Below the pieces are notes generated by a model that was given only the letters and a program-made list of their open reading frames with translations, made no database searches and had not been told where the DNA came from. Of a DNA stretch of 64,000 nucleotides, positions 13,601-24,600 are shown piece after piece. Each line of letters begins with the position of its first letter. Position 1 is the first letter of the stretch. The stretch spans positions 1 to 64,000 of the forward strand of contig VWPU01017455.1 in NCBI GenBank assembly GCA_013398955.1, given 5' to 3'. Position numbers and translations under genes: made by a program. This DNA is from Callaeas wilsoni (taxonomy: Eukaryota > Chordata > Aves > Passeriformes > Callaeidae).

Positions 13601-16600
13601 AACCCGGGCTTTCATTGTCTTCAGTGCAAGTGTATACATTTTATAATAATCTTTACTAATTTTGAAGATAAAAATACAGAGCAGTTTTTCCGTGGATTTC
13701 AGAACTGATTTAGAGTTTTGTGAACCCCAAAAGGATTATAATAGAGAATGAGAAGGGATCATAAATTTTTTTATAGGTGTTACGTTGTATCATGTGGACT
13801 TGTGTACTAGACTAGAAATTTGCCCGCAAGTAGTTGGTGCAAATTTCTCTTTCTGGTCCATACATGTATTAGTATGTCTCTTTTTCGTTGGATTATAATC
13901 TTCATTGCATTTTCTTAAAAAAAAATCAATTGTTACATGGAGCGCTTTGCCAAATCATAATGATCGTGTGGGCTTTTTTCCCAATAGATTTGCAGTTATT
14001 CTGGAGGTCTGGGCTGTTACCTTGTCCTTGACATCACTTGCTGTCTTTCTGAGGCATGTCATAGTTGTGTGGGTTTTGGCTTTTGTGCATGAGTAGGGGT
14101 GAGGGGAGTGTTTTTTGTATCCAGTATCTGTAGCATGGACCCTTCTGTGCTGATTGCAGAATGATCTGCAATTGCAGTTGACCAGCTGCAGCAATCTTAG
14201 TGTGAACACAGGTTTGGGACTGGTCCACCGTGATGGAATCCATGTAGGTTACTGCTGTGCGTTACTTTTGGACATGCAGTGAAGAAGAAAAGACATTGGT
14301 TCTCAAAAACTGTAGGAATGGGCGTAATACTGTGGCATGTTCTTCTCTGACAATGAGTATTACAACAAAGCAAGTCTTCATCCATATCTTTTAGAAAAAT
14401 TTAAAGTTGTGTGATTAAGATATCCTAAATTTTGATCTGCAGGGTGGCTTCAGTGCCAAATTGGAGGGAAGAATGCCTCTTCTGGAGAGGGGCATTAATT
14501 TCTCAGGAAGCCAGTCTCTACTCATTCTGGGAGCTGGTGGGATCATGGCTAAAAGTGAAAAGGCAAGCCCCAAACAGGCTGTGATGTTACATCCTGCTTG
14601 CAGCAAAGCTGTAGAGGCTCACAGCTTGCTGTGAGTGTGATTCATCTATTCGACTTACTCTGTTCAGAAGCACGTCAGGACAGGAAGATGTCTTTAATGT
14701 GAAGGGGTGAGGAGAAATGGTGATTATTGAGGCAAAAGAGTGAATGGCACCCCGTTATGCAAATAGATTTGGGAATTCGGTGGAGCAGGTAGAGGAACTT
14801 GCTGGCTGAGAAAACAGGAGCCCTGGCTGTTACCTCTCCCCAGCCTCCACCATTAGAACTTCCCAATGTAGAGAATGAAACTCTTGCTTTACCTCTTTTT
14901 CTTTTTCTTGTAGTTAGAGACTGTCCCAGGGATTATTGCTGATGTTATTATGGTCTATTTAATGAACAAATATACAATGGGAGTTACTTAAAAACATCTG
15001 AACCAGCAGACCACTGATGCTAAAGAAGTTTTGCATCTGTAGCAGAAGCTTACTGCCCCAGGTGTGCATGAAGCACCTGGTGCTTTGTTCTTTCCACAGG
15101 ACATCAGGAATGATCAGTTATGCTTCTGATGCAGGTAAATTGCTATTAGTAGCAGAAGCAGACAAAAGTGATTTCTTCGTTTCTCAGGGGACTGTAATGA
15201 CTGTACTATTGTGTTATTGTAACAGAGGGAAGTGACATTTGTTTTCCTGAATGCTTCCAAGCTAGTTCATAATTGCATTTATCAGCTGATTTGATTTGAA
15301 GGGAACAGTTTTTAAGGAACCTGTTTTTCAGAGGTCCAGATCCTGCTCAGCTTCCATTGAAATAATGGGAAGGGGTTCCTAAGAGCTCTGGTACCATTAT
15401 TTACTGAGACTGTAGTTTAACTGCTTGCTTGTCTAGTTGTATTATATTCGTAAAAATAATTGTATTCTTATTTTGAGAGGAGTTAGCCAGAGCTGGCAGA
15501 TACTTCTGTTTCTCTGTGCGTTATGTGGAGTCTACACTTGTATATTCCTGTATATTGAGAAGCTTTCAAATGGAAGATGAGGAACTTGCAGAAGAATCTC
15601 TTGTCCCCTTTCTAAGCCTTTCTTTTGATTTCAACTACTCAATAACATGATTTAAAAATATATTAGAACTTTTAAGTCTTGAAGCTGGTTAGTTTTGGGA
15701 CACTAGCAAGTGGAGGAAAGGAGGAACTGAGATAATAAAGGGAGAAGTTACAGCTAAGCTAGTAAACAGTGCAAGATATATGGGCAGACTCAGAGCTGTA
15801 AATAGCAATAATCCAGAATTATATCTGCCTGGTCTGAATACAAGGGTTCTTTTCAGGGTTAGTACAACATTAGAAGAGAAATACGAAAGGTACTGCAGGA
15901 AAGGAAGTGTTAGCTCCTCTCCCGTAGGCTCTCTTGATTAGATTTGTTTGTCAAGTTAACAAATGCCTGTGAAGTGCATGAGGCATGATAACATCTCTTA
16001 AATAATGCTGTTAATAAGGTACTGATTAAGCTACAGTAAACTAAAATGAAACGCAGATGCAAGATCCTCTTTTTGAAAATGCACATCTGTCATCTCTAGA
16101 AGATGATTACGTAAGATACATTAGTAAGGGAAGAGTCTGAACAAGCTCAGAATGAAATAAATAAAAGCTTCAAACTGGAGCCAGCACAAGCTGATAGGAT
16201 TGGATATATTTGCAAATACGGAAAACGTAATGTACAGAAAGTAGGCATAAGCTATATCCATCTGAAATGTCAAAGTAGCTAGGAAAAGTTAAGATGCACA
16301 GAGGAATTTGCTAAAGTCACTGGATGAGGGCTTCTGTTGCCTTCAGAATAATAACAAAAACCCAAAACCAAAGGATTTTTTCAAATGTGGCTTTGATATT
16401 TCACATCAAGACCTCCAGCAGAAAAATAGATTCCAAATCTGCATTAATAGACTATTTCAAGTCTTATTATGAGAAAGTAAGCCAGCTAATGAAGATGTTG
16501 CACCATCTAGCAGCAGTATCTTTTCAGGGAGTTTCCATTCCTTTTTGGGTTGGTCAGGTTTTATGCTGCATAGAGGGGAAGTTTCAGAAGACCAGATTGC

Positions 16601-18464
16601 ATGGCAGCAATCCACAAAGTCTCGGAGCAGAATTTTCAGCCTGCATCTGGAAGGTCCCCTGCAGTCTGCAGACTGATCTGTTCCATGGCAGGACTGTCAC
16701 AGCAGTGGATGGTACTTCAGTGTCTGCACTATGTGGACACCAGTGATCTGTTGCTTTATTTTTAACCCGTCCGCCCTGCAACAGATTGTCAGAGCACTGA
16801 CATAGATGATGGTGCTCACCCTCACTACTGGCTAGGGCAGTTGAAGAGAAGTGTAAGAAACCTAGGGGCAGACCAGAGCAACTCACAGGTGAAATTCTTT
16901 CCAATTCCCTTCTGTTAGTGAGAATCATCTTCCTTCTGCCACGGGTTCCAGGGCATATCTTTCATGCACATAAAGACATATTCTTTTAATCCAGAATATC
17001 TATTGTACTTTAAATAGGAAAGCAACTGACCTATTTGCTGTACTTTTTCTCCTTCTGAGTAATACAAAGCATCTGTACACACCTACATGCATCCTCAGGA
17101 TGCATTTCTTTTGGTAAGGCCTGTGTACATCTGCAGCCAGTGCCACTACCGCTCCAGAGCTTCTGTTGAAGTTTTCCAGCATACCCTGTGTAGCAAGGGA
17201 ATATGGTGGACTTTCTGAAGTATAAATTACCTAACAGAATCTGCTGTTCAGACTGCGTGTTTGTAGGCTCTGGTAGGTACCAAACCACAGACAGGAAATC
17301 ATGATTTGTGCTTACTTGCCCCAGTTCAACTGTGGATCTTTGGCAAAGAGTAGTTTAGCCTTTATTTTGGAATGTGTAATGGGCAGAGAGCTGCAGTAGG
17401 TGGCGGGTGAGGGAGGACTTCTGTCTGCATTCTTCCAATGGCACTTGACAGTCTAACAAGCCAGCAAATCACAGATCATTTGGTTCATCTCATGTTCTTG
17501 CTGTCCCTTGGGAAACTGAGATCCTGACAAGGTGGATGATTAAAGTGGGAATTCAAGTGGTTTCCACCTACTTCTGTTATACTGAGGTTTCCTGTTGTTG
17601 TTGTCACTTCTCTTTGTTGAGGAGTACATCTGGTGCAGGTAGTTCAGTTCGCAAAGTACAGATTGAGGTCTGAGTGGGAGCCTGAGACAAGAGGCCATGA
17701 ATTGCCAACCTCTTGGACAACAAAGGGCTTGAAGATGAGTGGTGCCAGTGAGGTAAATAAATGGACACTGGGAGACACAGCAGGAGCAGGGGACTCAGGA
17801 AGAAGAGCGAGATTTGTAGGTAGACTGTGATGGGATAAAAGCCCAGGGGGTCCTTCGTTGGGGATATTCCTTGGAGGCACCAGCTCAGGTTGTTTCTGTG
17901 TTACTGCCCTGTGAAGAAATGGCTTTGTGGAGCAAGACATCTGAGATGCTGCCATGGGAAACCTGGGGTCGAACCAGTCAGGAAACCTGGTCTGACTGTG
18001 TGAGCAGGGTGTGCAGGTGGTCAAACAGGGGTCTCGTGGGCTCACAGGAGCCACCTGTTTTGAAAGGGCTTCAGTCTCAGCAGTGAAAGTCTCTGGTGTT
18101 GGGAGTGTGACTGCTAGAGAGTCATGTGGATGGTCAGACTGGAAGGTTTTTTTAACACCAAGTGCTTCATGCTGATAAACCCAGTAGAACCTAATTTTCT
18201 GCTTCTGTTGGATGTACTGTTCAGGGGAATGCCCCAGCCACCAGGCACAAGTCATGTGCATAATTTTCCTTCCTTTCATACTTCTCAACTACCTTGAAAG
18301 ACTCTGTCCTGTTTTCTCTGAATCTGACAGGTTTTGCTGCAGCTTTGTGGTTCTAGCAATGTAATGAGGACCCAGGTGGTGTAGTTCCAGGTGTCTGCCA
18401 GCATTTTTAGTTACTGTTTTGCCTATCCTGCAGAAGGCAAAACTGGACTACCTGGGTGGGTGAA

Positions 18465-18488
18465 ATCTTAGCTTCACTGAGCTAAGAT
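18465..18488. repeat. Inverted repeat, 9-bp arms, 6-nt loop
   Basis: ATCTTAGCT and AGCTAAGAT flank the loop TCACTG. A small perfect hairpin in intron 1, of a size expected occasionally by chance. Confidence 0.8.
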
Positions 18489-21439
18489 CATCTGTGGGCT
18501 CTGCAGCCAGAATTTTGACCTCTTTTGTCTTTTGAAATGGCATTTGTTTCTGAAGACTCTTTGCGATGGCAGTATGGCTGGAGTCCATCTTTTAGGAACC
18601 AGTGTGGCTATAGATAAGAGTAACAGTTGAGCTTCAAGCTATCCTCTGTCTTGGCATTCCCGTGTGCCCCAGCCAGCTTTGCAGGAAGTTATGAAACAAA
18701 ACACAGTGAAGGAGGAAGTTGAGCCCTTACCTGCCACCTCCTGGGCAAGTGTACTCTGCTGTTGGATGGAGATGCTGTAGTAATGAGGAATTCTCATTTT
18801 GTGTGAGATACGGCCTGAACATCTGACTGGAATCCTGACTAAAAGGCACTATCTAAGAGCAGTCTCCTTGCCTTAGCATTTCTTCCTTTTTGGCAGGCCC
18901 CCAGTTTGATGTGCTTCAAGTCTGGATCCTACTTTGCAGGTACCCAACTCCTCACCTTTGAATCAGGTAGGACGTGGAATTAATTTAGCTGTGAAATGTC
19001 CTGTGGCACTTGTCATAACTCGCTTTGTGTTGGCTTTGAGTGGCATTGCTTTTCCGGCATCCTTGTCTGTTTGTACTTGGTACTGCAGATGGTCTGTTCA
19101 TTCACGTAACTTTATCCTTTAATTAGCACTCTGGAGTTAAAGTGCTTTAGGTTGATACAGACAGAATTTGAGTTGTGTGCATTATTAGGGACCCAGCAGA
19201 TTGGGGATGTGACAGGGTGGCATCTGGGTTTAGTTTACAGCTTTCTCTAAGCCACCCTTGAACAAAGGCAGGCTTTATTAGAGCGTCTGCCAGGCTTCTT
19301 TACCAGAGGAGGGCTGTTTCACATCATCTTTGAATATCCACTTGGATTATAAATGGCTGTTTGAGCTCTTTCAAAGAATTCTAACACATGCTGTCCTTGA
19401 AGTACCTGCAGAAAAACTGGTTTGACTTGTTTGCCATAATCAGAGAGGGTTAACTGTGGTTTCCAATAATTTTTCTTGTTCTCTTTATAGTTATAACGTG
19501 TCCTTGCCTGCAAGCCCAGAACCCTTTTTGAGAGGGGGGACAGAGCAGGGCTGAACTCCTTCCCTTCTGCTCTGTTATCACTGGCAATAGCACAGAATAT
19601 ATTACCTGGCATATTTTCATTGAAGCTTAATGTTCTCTGGATTTCCTTTCTCTGTGTTTTCTTGGGAAAATACCTTCCCTTCCTCCCTTGTTTATTGTGG
19701 TTTGATAATCCCATCTCAGCCCATGTTTATATTCTGTCTGACTTGGCTCTTTTAGAGGATGTAACTAAGCAGGTGTGGAGAGGATCTGAGGAGGTTCTGT
19801 GTTTTCTCTTTATGCTGGGATTCAGTAATGCTGGTAAATCCCATGTTTCCGTTTGTCCTCCAGTAAGGAAGTGTCCTTGTTGCTAGTTTATGCATACCGA
19901 TATATTTTACTTTTAAAGTAAGTGATGCCTGAAAGTTACAGAGGCGTTGCCTTTAAAGCTGTCATGCGTGCTTTATGATGCTCTGTCTTGGCCTCTGTGG
20001 GAGTAATACAAATCCTGACCACGTGTCAGTAAAGCTCTTGAACTTGGCTGAGTGCTCGAACGGGCAAATAGCATCACGCAGCAGATGGAGTGTGTGATTG
20101 GGATGCAGCAGGCCTTGCATGCATTTTTGATTTTATTCATGATTTGCTCTACAGCCTTTGATAGTTCTTTACCTCTCAGTGCAAAGAAGATAGTGAACTA
20201 TCATTCTCCATGTAAAGTGCCTTGGAACGTGTAATTTTTTTTCCTATTGTTTAATCAAAAACAGAATAGTTGATCCTGTTTTCATTTTACACAACTGCAG
20301 TATTCCTGTGGAGTCTAGTGGAAATAGGCCAAGCTTTCTGGGTTTTTGATTCCACAAAAGGTGCTGAATGGTCTGGTTCTATCATCAAAACTTCCAATTA
20401 AATGTTAAATAAAAAATGTGTGCAGTATAAGTTAAGGGTATGCACTATGTGCTAAGCTATACTACTTCCAAATTATTAAACAACATAATACATAGGGCAT
20501 TTATCTAGTCTGTTTCTGCTTTTTCAGATTCAAAACCAGCCAAACAAAAACTTGGTATGTTATGGAAACAGAAGAACAGTGCATCATTCAGTTGCCCTGT
20601 TTAATATAGTCCCTGCTGTGTTAATTCCCTTCTAATCTGTTCTTTAAACACAACTGATTGTGTCTCATTTGTGGCAAGTTACGTTCCAAATAAACAGTCC
20701 ATGATATTACATGTTTTGAAAAGCTTTTTATTTAATGTAACTTCACTAATCTAATAAAAGGTATGGTTAATTATGCCTGCCTTTCAGGTTAGCATTGCCA
20801 GTTTTAGCTAATTTATGTCTATCACTACCTTACCTATGTGTAATGCTTCCCTGTTATATTAGTAAAAGAAGGATAAAGTGTGTGTAGTCCATCCAGTGAA
20901 TTCACAATCCCTAGTGAGGGATTTTGATTATATTAATCTCTAATAGTCTTAGGAAAGGAACAGCTCATGTGATACATCTTTCAACTGACAGTGGTACAGG
21001 TTTATATAAATGACAAGAGCCAACTGCAGGCTACTGCCTGTTTTTAGCCAAAGCTACAGCATTCACTTTGTTTTAGGATGACTCCTGAGGCAATTCAATC
21101 CAGTATGGTGGGGTTGGCTGGTTAGGAAATTTACCTGTGTGAGCTTTGCTCTCTGCACCTCCAGGCAGCACGCTCAGCTTGGAGGGCTGCTCTTCCTCCT
21201 TCTCCCTATCCAAGCAGAGCATGATCCCTGCCCTCTAGCTCTGCTCTCAGAACGCTTTCAGATCTGGTTGAGAATTTATTTATTCATTTTGCGTTAATTG
21301 TGCTCTCACCTCTCTAGTTAAAATTCTTTAAAATTTCTCTTCTAACCCAGCAGGTGCACCAAAATCCAGAGAAAATAAGACATGTGTCTTGGTCCAGTGG
21401 ATGGCATAGCTTTGGTTTAGAAATTATTGCATTTCAAGC

Positions 21440-21473
21440 TACTTTAACGTTATCTAATATTTTTATTTTTTAG
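21440..21473 (+). promoter_or_regulatory. MARCHF8: Splice acceptor of MARCHF8 exon 2
   Basis: A T-rich tract runs into TTTTTTAG at 21466-21473. Two branch-point candidates precede it: TTTAAC with its A near 21446 (about 28 nt upstream of the exon), and TCTAAT with its A near 21457 (about 17 nt upstream, rather close). This acceptor defines the start of exon 2 at 21474. Confidence 0.75.
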
Positions 21474-21488
21474 TTGCAAGACCTTACA

Positions 21489-21530
21489 ATGGCACGGAAT
21501 GAGCACTGCCTTCAAGCCTCCTTCCTGTAA
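21489..21530 (+). CDS. Upstream ORF 1 in the MARCHF8 leader (13 codons)
   Basis: Encodes [13 protein letters not shown] and stops at TAA (21528-21530). Because exon 1 has no ATG, this is the first AUG of the exon 1-exon 2 message visible here. Its context (A at -3, G at +4) is optimal for vertebrate initiation and better than that of the MARCHF8 AUG, so most scanning ribosomes should start here. The likely role is cis-regulation of MARCHF8 translation rather than a functional peptide. It is followed without a gap by uORF 2 in the same frame. Translation is inferred, not shown. Confidence 0.6.
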   Translation: MARNEHCLQASFL

Positions 21531-21557
21531 ATGATAGGACCAAACAAGGCGGTGTGA
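21531..21557 (+). CDS. Upstream ORF 2, stop overlapping the MARCHF8 start (8 codons)
   Basis: Encodes MIGPNKAV. The ATG directly follows the uORF 1 stop (TAAATG) and the TGA stop (21555-21557) shares its A with the MARCHF8 ATG at 21557, giving TGATG. The start context is weak (T at -3, A at +4). Stop-start overlap of this form is the classic geometry for termination-reinitiation. Whether ribosomes use it here is inference. Confidence 0.5.
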   Translation: MIGPNKAV

Positions 21558-21652
21558 TGAACATGCCACTGCATCAAATCTCTGTCATTCCAGCTCAGGA
21601 TGTTACCTCTTCCAGAGTCTCCAGAAGCAAGACCAAAGAAAAAGAGGAACAG
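21557..21652 (+). CDS. MARCHF8: MARCHF8, first coding exon (residues 1-32, partial)
   Basis: Encodes 32 residues starting [14 protein letters not shown] and ending [11 protein letters not shown]. This matches the cytosolic N-terminus of MARCHF8 (mammalian MSMPLHQIS.., from memory about 23 of the first 30 positions identical), with the mammalian KEREEQ shortened to KEEQ. MARCHF8 is a membrane-anchored RING-CH E3 ubiquitin ligase of endosomes and plasma membrane. It ubiquitinates and down-regulates surface proteins such as MHC class II, CD86 and transferrin receptor. The RING-CH finger and two transmembrane helices are not in this exon. I chose the ATG at 21557 (G at -3); an in-frame ATG at 21563 (codon 3, A at -3) is an alternative start. 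The exon ends in phase 0 at a GTACTG donor. Two short upstream ORFs precede it. The paralogue MARCHF1 has a different N-terminus in the isoform I recall, so MARCHF8 is the better call. Confidence 0.9.
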
Positions 21653-24600
21653 GTACTGTCAGATCTGCTTGATTTTTCACAGGAAGTTATCTAAGTATAA
21701 AATGATAGGGGTTACCAAATCAAACCTGATTCTGTTCCAAAGCCCCAACTCCTTGCCTTACTGCTGCTTTCTGTGAGGACGAATGCTACCAAACTATCTT
21801 CTTATTCTTGTGTTTGCTATTTTAAAGCAGCTGGCTGCAAAATTCTAGAGATTGTTGTTGAGTAACTTCTGCAAAATGCAAGCTACAGCCATCTATTTTG
21901 CGTAAAAGTTCAAGGCAGATAGAGATTTGGATGATGGCTCTAATACCATTATTGTAGAAGCTGTTACAGGTGTATTTAAAGAAAAATTTTATGGAATGTG
22001 AACACCTATATGTAGCCCTGCACCCTGTTTTCCTTTGCTCTTGGTAGCATGTAGTAGCTGTGTTCTATTTCATAGTGACTAGAACATCACAAGGAAGGCT
22101 GTATACACCCATATATGTACATACCGTACTGTTTTACGGAATATGATTTGTATTCTTAATTTGGGAGCATGTGTGTGAGTGGAATCAATCTGAGGTCTTG
22201 CTGTGGTGCTAATGCAAAAATATCTGAACTATCTACTGATTATAAGTCCAGTCAAATCCAATCAATACACTGCTTGACAGTTTGTAATAGCATACTATGT
22301 CTAGTGTTCACATGTCAACCTTATTTATCTGGACTGTGTCTGATCCAGCCCAAAGACCTTAATGTGCATCGTGCTTCAGCGTACACTGCACTGCATTGAT
22401 CTTATATTATCTCTAAGTTCCCCAGAAACCTCTTTAGCTTTAACATAAAATGGGGTCAGGAGAACATTCACATTATGGTACAGCTGCAGGGCTTGCTTTG
22501 TGGCCTGCTCAGCAGTGGTTAAATTGGAGGAGACCTAGAGTGATGCTGATTACAGATAGGCTGTAGCTTATGCATAAGGGACTAGAAAGGCCCTGTCATG
22601 TTACAGAAAGGGATTCACCAACAATAACTTTGAGTAGGGTAAAAAAGTAGTTTCTGATGTGTTGGGATAATTTGCCCTGACTACCTGTCTCACCTGACAG
22701 CTGTCCAGATTACATCTACCAAAGTCACCAGGAGAAATAAACTGTCCTAAAATTGGCTTTTTTGAGTCTTTTCCTTAATAACATCTTAAAATGGGTTCTA
22801 GCCCTTCAGATTCTTAAACCAGTAACGAATCAGGCTGGCACACTGCTGCCTTTGGTTGCCAGAACTAGGCAAGAAGTTACTATCACAGAGGAGATGCTCT
22901 AAATCCATAAAGTGCCTTGTCTCAGGAGTCTGCTGGAATCTGTTGCTTCCCACCTGTTGCACACAGTTACTGTCTGGGCAGGTCCCTAGGTAAGAGGGCT
23001 CTGCTCTTTCCCCCCTTTGGTGCTCTCCCATATAGTAACGCTAAGTGCTGAGAGTGAAACAGCTCCTCTCTCAAATGCAGGGCAGTGCTGTGAATTTACT
23101 ACCCTGCTCTGGGGCAATGGAGATTAGGAGGCAGATCAGAACAACTTGTGCCTCTAACCATGTAATGGACCCAGAAGTGAGAGTCCCAGCTCTCCTTCTA
23201 AACATGTTTTTCATTTCCAACACAGTGACTTCGGTGTTAACAAATCTGCCCTGTGTTTCCTTCATGATAACTAGTTGAAATGTTGATTATTGTTCCCCTT
23301 GCTGGGTTGCTGTTATATTTTCAAGCCTTAGCACATTAGAAACAGAACAGAATACTTGTTTAAATATGTGCATTGTTGAAGAGGAAGTGAGACCATGCAA
23401 GCAAAAGAGTAGGCTAACTTGGAAACACTTCATGTTTCCCAAGTCTTGTCCTTGCTGTCTCCATCAGAATATTCATCCATCCCCAGGTGTCCTGCATTCT
23501 GCCAAAATACAACTGGAACAGCTGGAGCTCTGGGTGAGCTGCCTGCTGTCCTTGATGCACGGCTGTACTGACACTGGCTGCTCCTGTGTGCATGAGCCTG
23601 GCTCTTATACTTCCTTCCTCGCTTCTGCTTCTGGTGTTAACCTTTAGTGCTGGATTGTACAATGAGCTGGAGGGAAATCAAGTTGTTAATGTCCTGACTT
23701 TGACTAATCCAGTTAAATTTTCGTATTACATCAGTTAGGATGTTCAAGGATACTTTATAGTCAGAGTCCCTGTTAACTCTTGGATGCAGTCAAGACCTAC
23801 TGGCCAAGACTGAGTTTTGCTCATATTTAAAGAATATAATAAAGGGGAGATGGGATGCAAGAGAAAAAGAATTTCTAGATTATCCTTGCCATATTTTTAA
23901 TCAGATTTTAGTTTCAAAATGTCTATTTTCTGTTGAGATAGCAACCACTCCATGATAAAGAGCAGCAGTGCAGCTGAACATGGTCCTGTGTTGGGCAAAT
24001 CTGCTGAGCAGTTGGGGGTAGTTGTTGTGCCCTTGGTAATATCTGCTGTGCAAGAGATGGATACCAGGTAAAACTGAGAAAGAAGGTGTTCCAGTACAAA
24101 GTAACTTCAGTACTTTCATATTACAGTTGCATAAGGTCCCATTAGACAACATAGGTCACAGTTACTTCTTTGTGTTGTGGTTGTCCTAGACACAGTTCTT
24201 ATGTCTGCAAAAATGTGAAATAGTTTTTGAGAAAAAAGTGCAGCATTTCACAGTTTGATTCAAGTGCCATGATTTTCTTACCTTACCTTTATTATGTAAT
24301 AAGAATAGTAAATTTCTTATTTTTTCTGTGTGGGAACAGTAAGCAACTCAAACAAATGTATATACTGTGGTCTTAAAATATTTTGAGTTGTACAAAGCCA
24401 CTTGACAATCTGAACAAAATCAAACAAACCACAATCCAAACCAATAGTACGACTTCACAGATAAATATGTAGGTTTGCTTTGCAGTACCAAGCTTCTTAC
24501 ACCAAGTGCATTTCTAGGTGTGCACTTTATAGATTGAGCAAACTCATGAACATATCTCCCCTGTTTGTTAACAAGCTGTGGCTAAAGCCAAGGTGAATAA

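Larger units (their letters stand above)
147..21473 (+). other. MARCHF8: MARCHF8 intron 1
   Basis: About 21.3 kb from the GT at 147 to the AG at 21472-21473, with no convincing exon inside. Open frames such as those at 5164-5595, 16324-16746 and 17644-18288 lack recognisable domains, are not bounded by good splice sites, and look like chance. The interval holds a 13-bp tandem duplication (1160-1185), an alternating purine-pyrimidine tract (5637-5668), a 21-bp near-palindrome (9774-9794), an ATAA microsatellite (10608-10624) and a hairpin (18465-18488). I saw no clear LINE, LTR or DNA transposon. Additional untranslated alternative exons cannot be excluded by eye. Confidence 0.6.
21474..21652 (+). 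other. MARCHF8: MARCHF8 exon 2 (leader end plus start codon)
   Basis: A 179-nt exon bounded by a polypyrimidine/AG acceptor and the donor CAG|GTACTG. It holds 83 nt of 5' leader with two short upstream ORFs, then the first 96 coding nucleotides of MARCHF8, ending in phase 0. In the mammalian protein, as I recall it, the sequence continues after the same ...EEQ with NEK.., which agrees with an exon boundary here. Confidence 0.88.

Noticed and set aside
16324..16746. 140-codon + strand ORF in intron 1
   Set aside because: The translation shows no domain or signal, there is no acceptor/donor pair, and an overlapping minus-strand ORF is equally open. Consistent with chance.
17820..18180. Possible ERV LTR (GGGATAAAAGCCC followed by GC-richer sequence)
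   Set aside because: No paired LTR, no primer-binding site, no polypurine tract and no terminal TG...CA boundaries with a target duplication were found.
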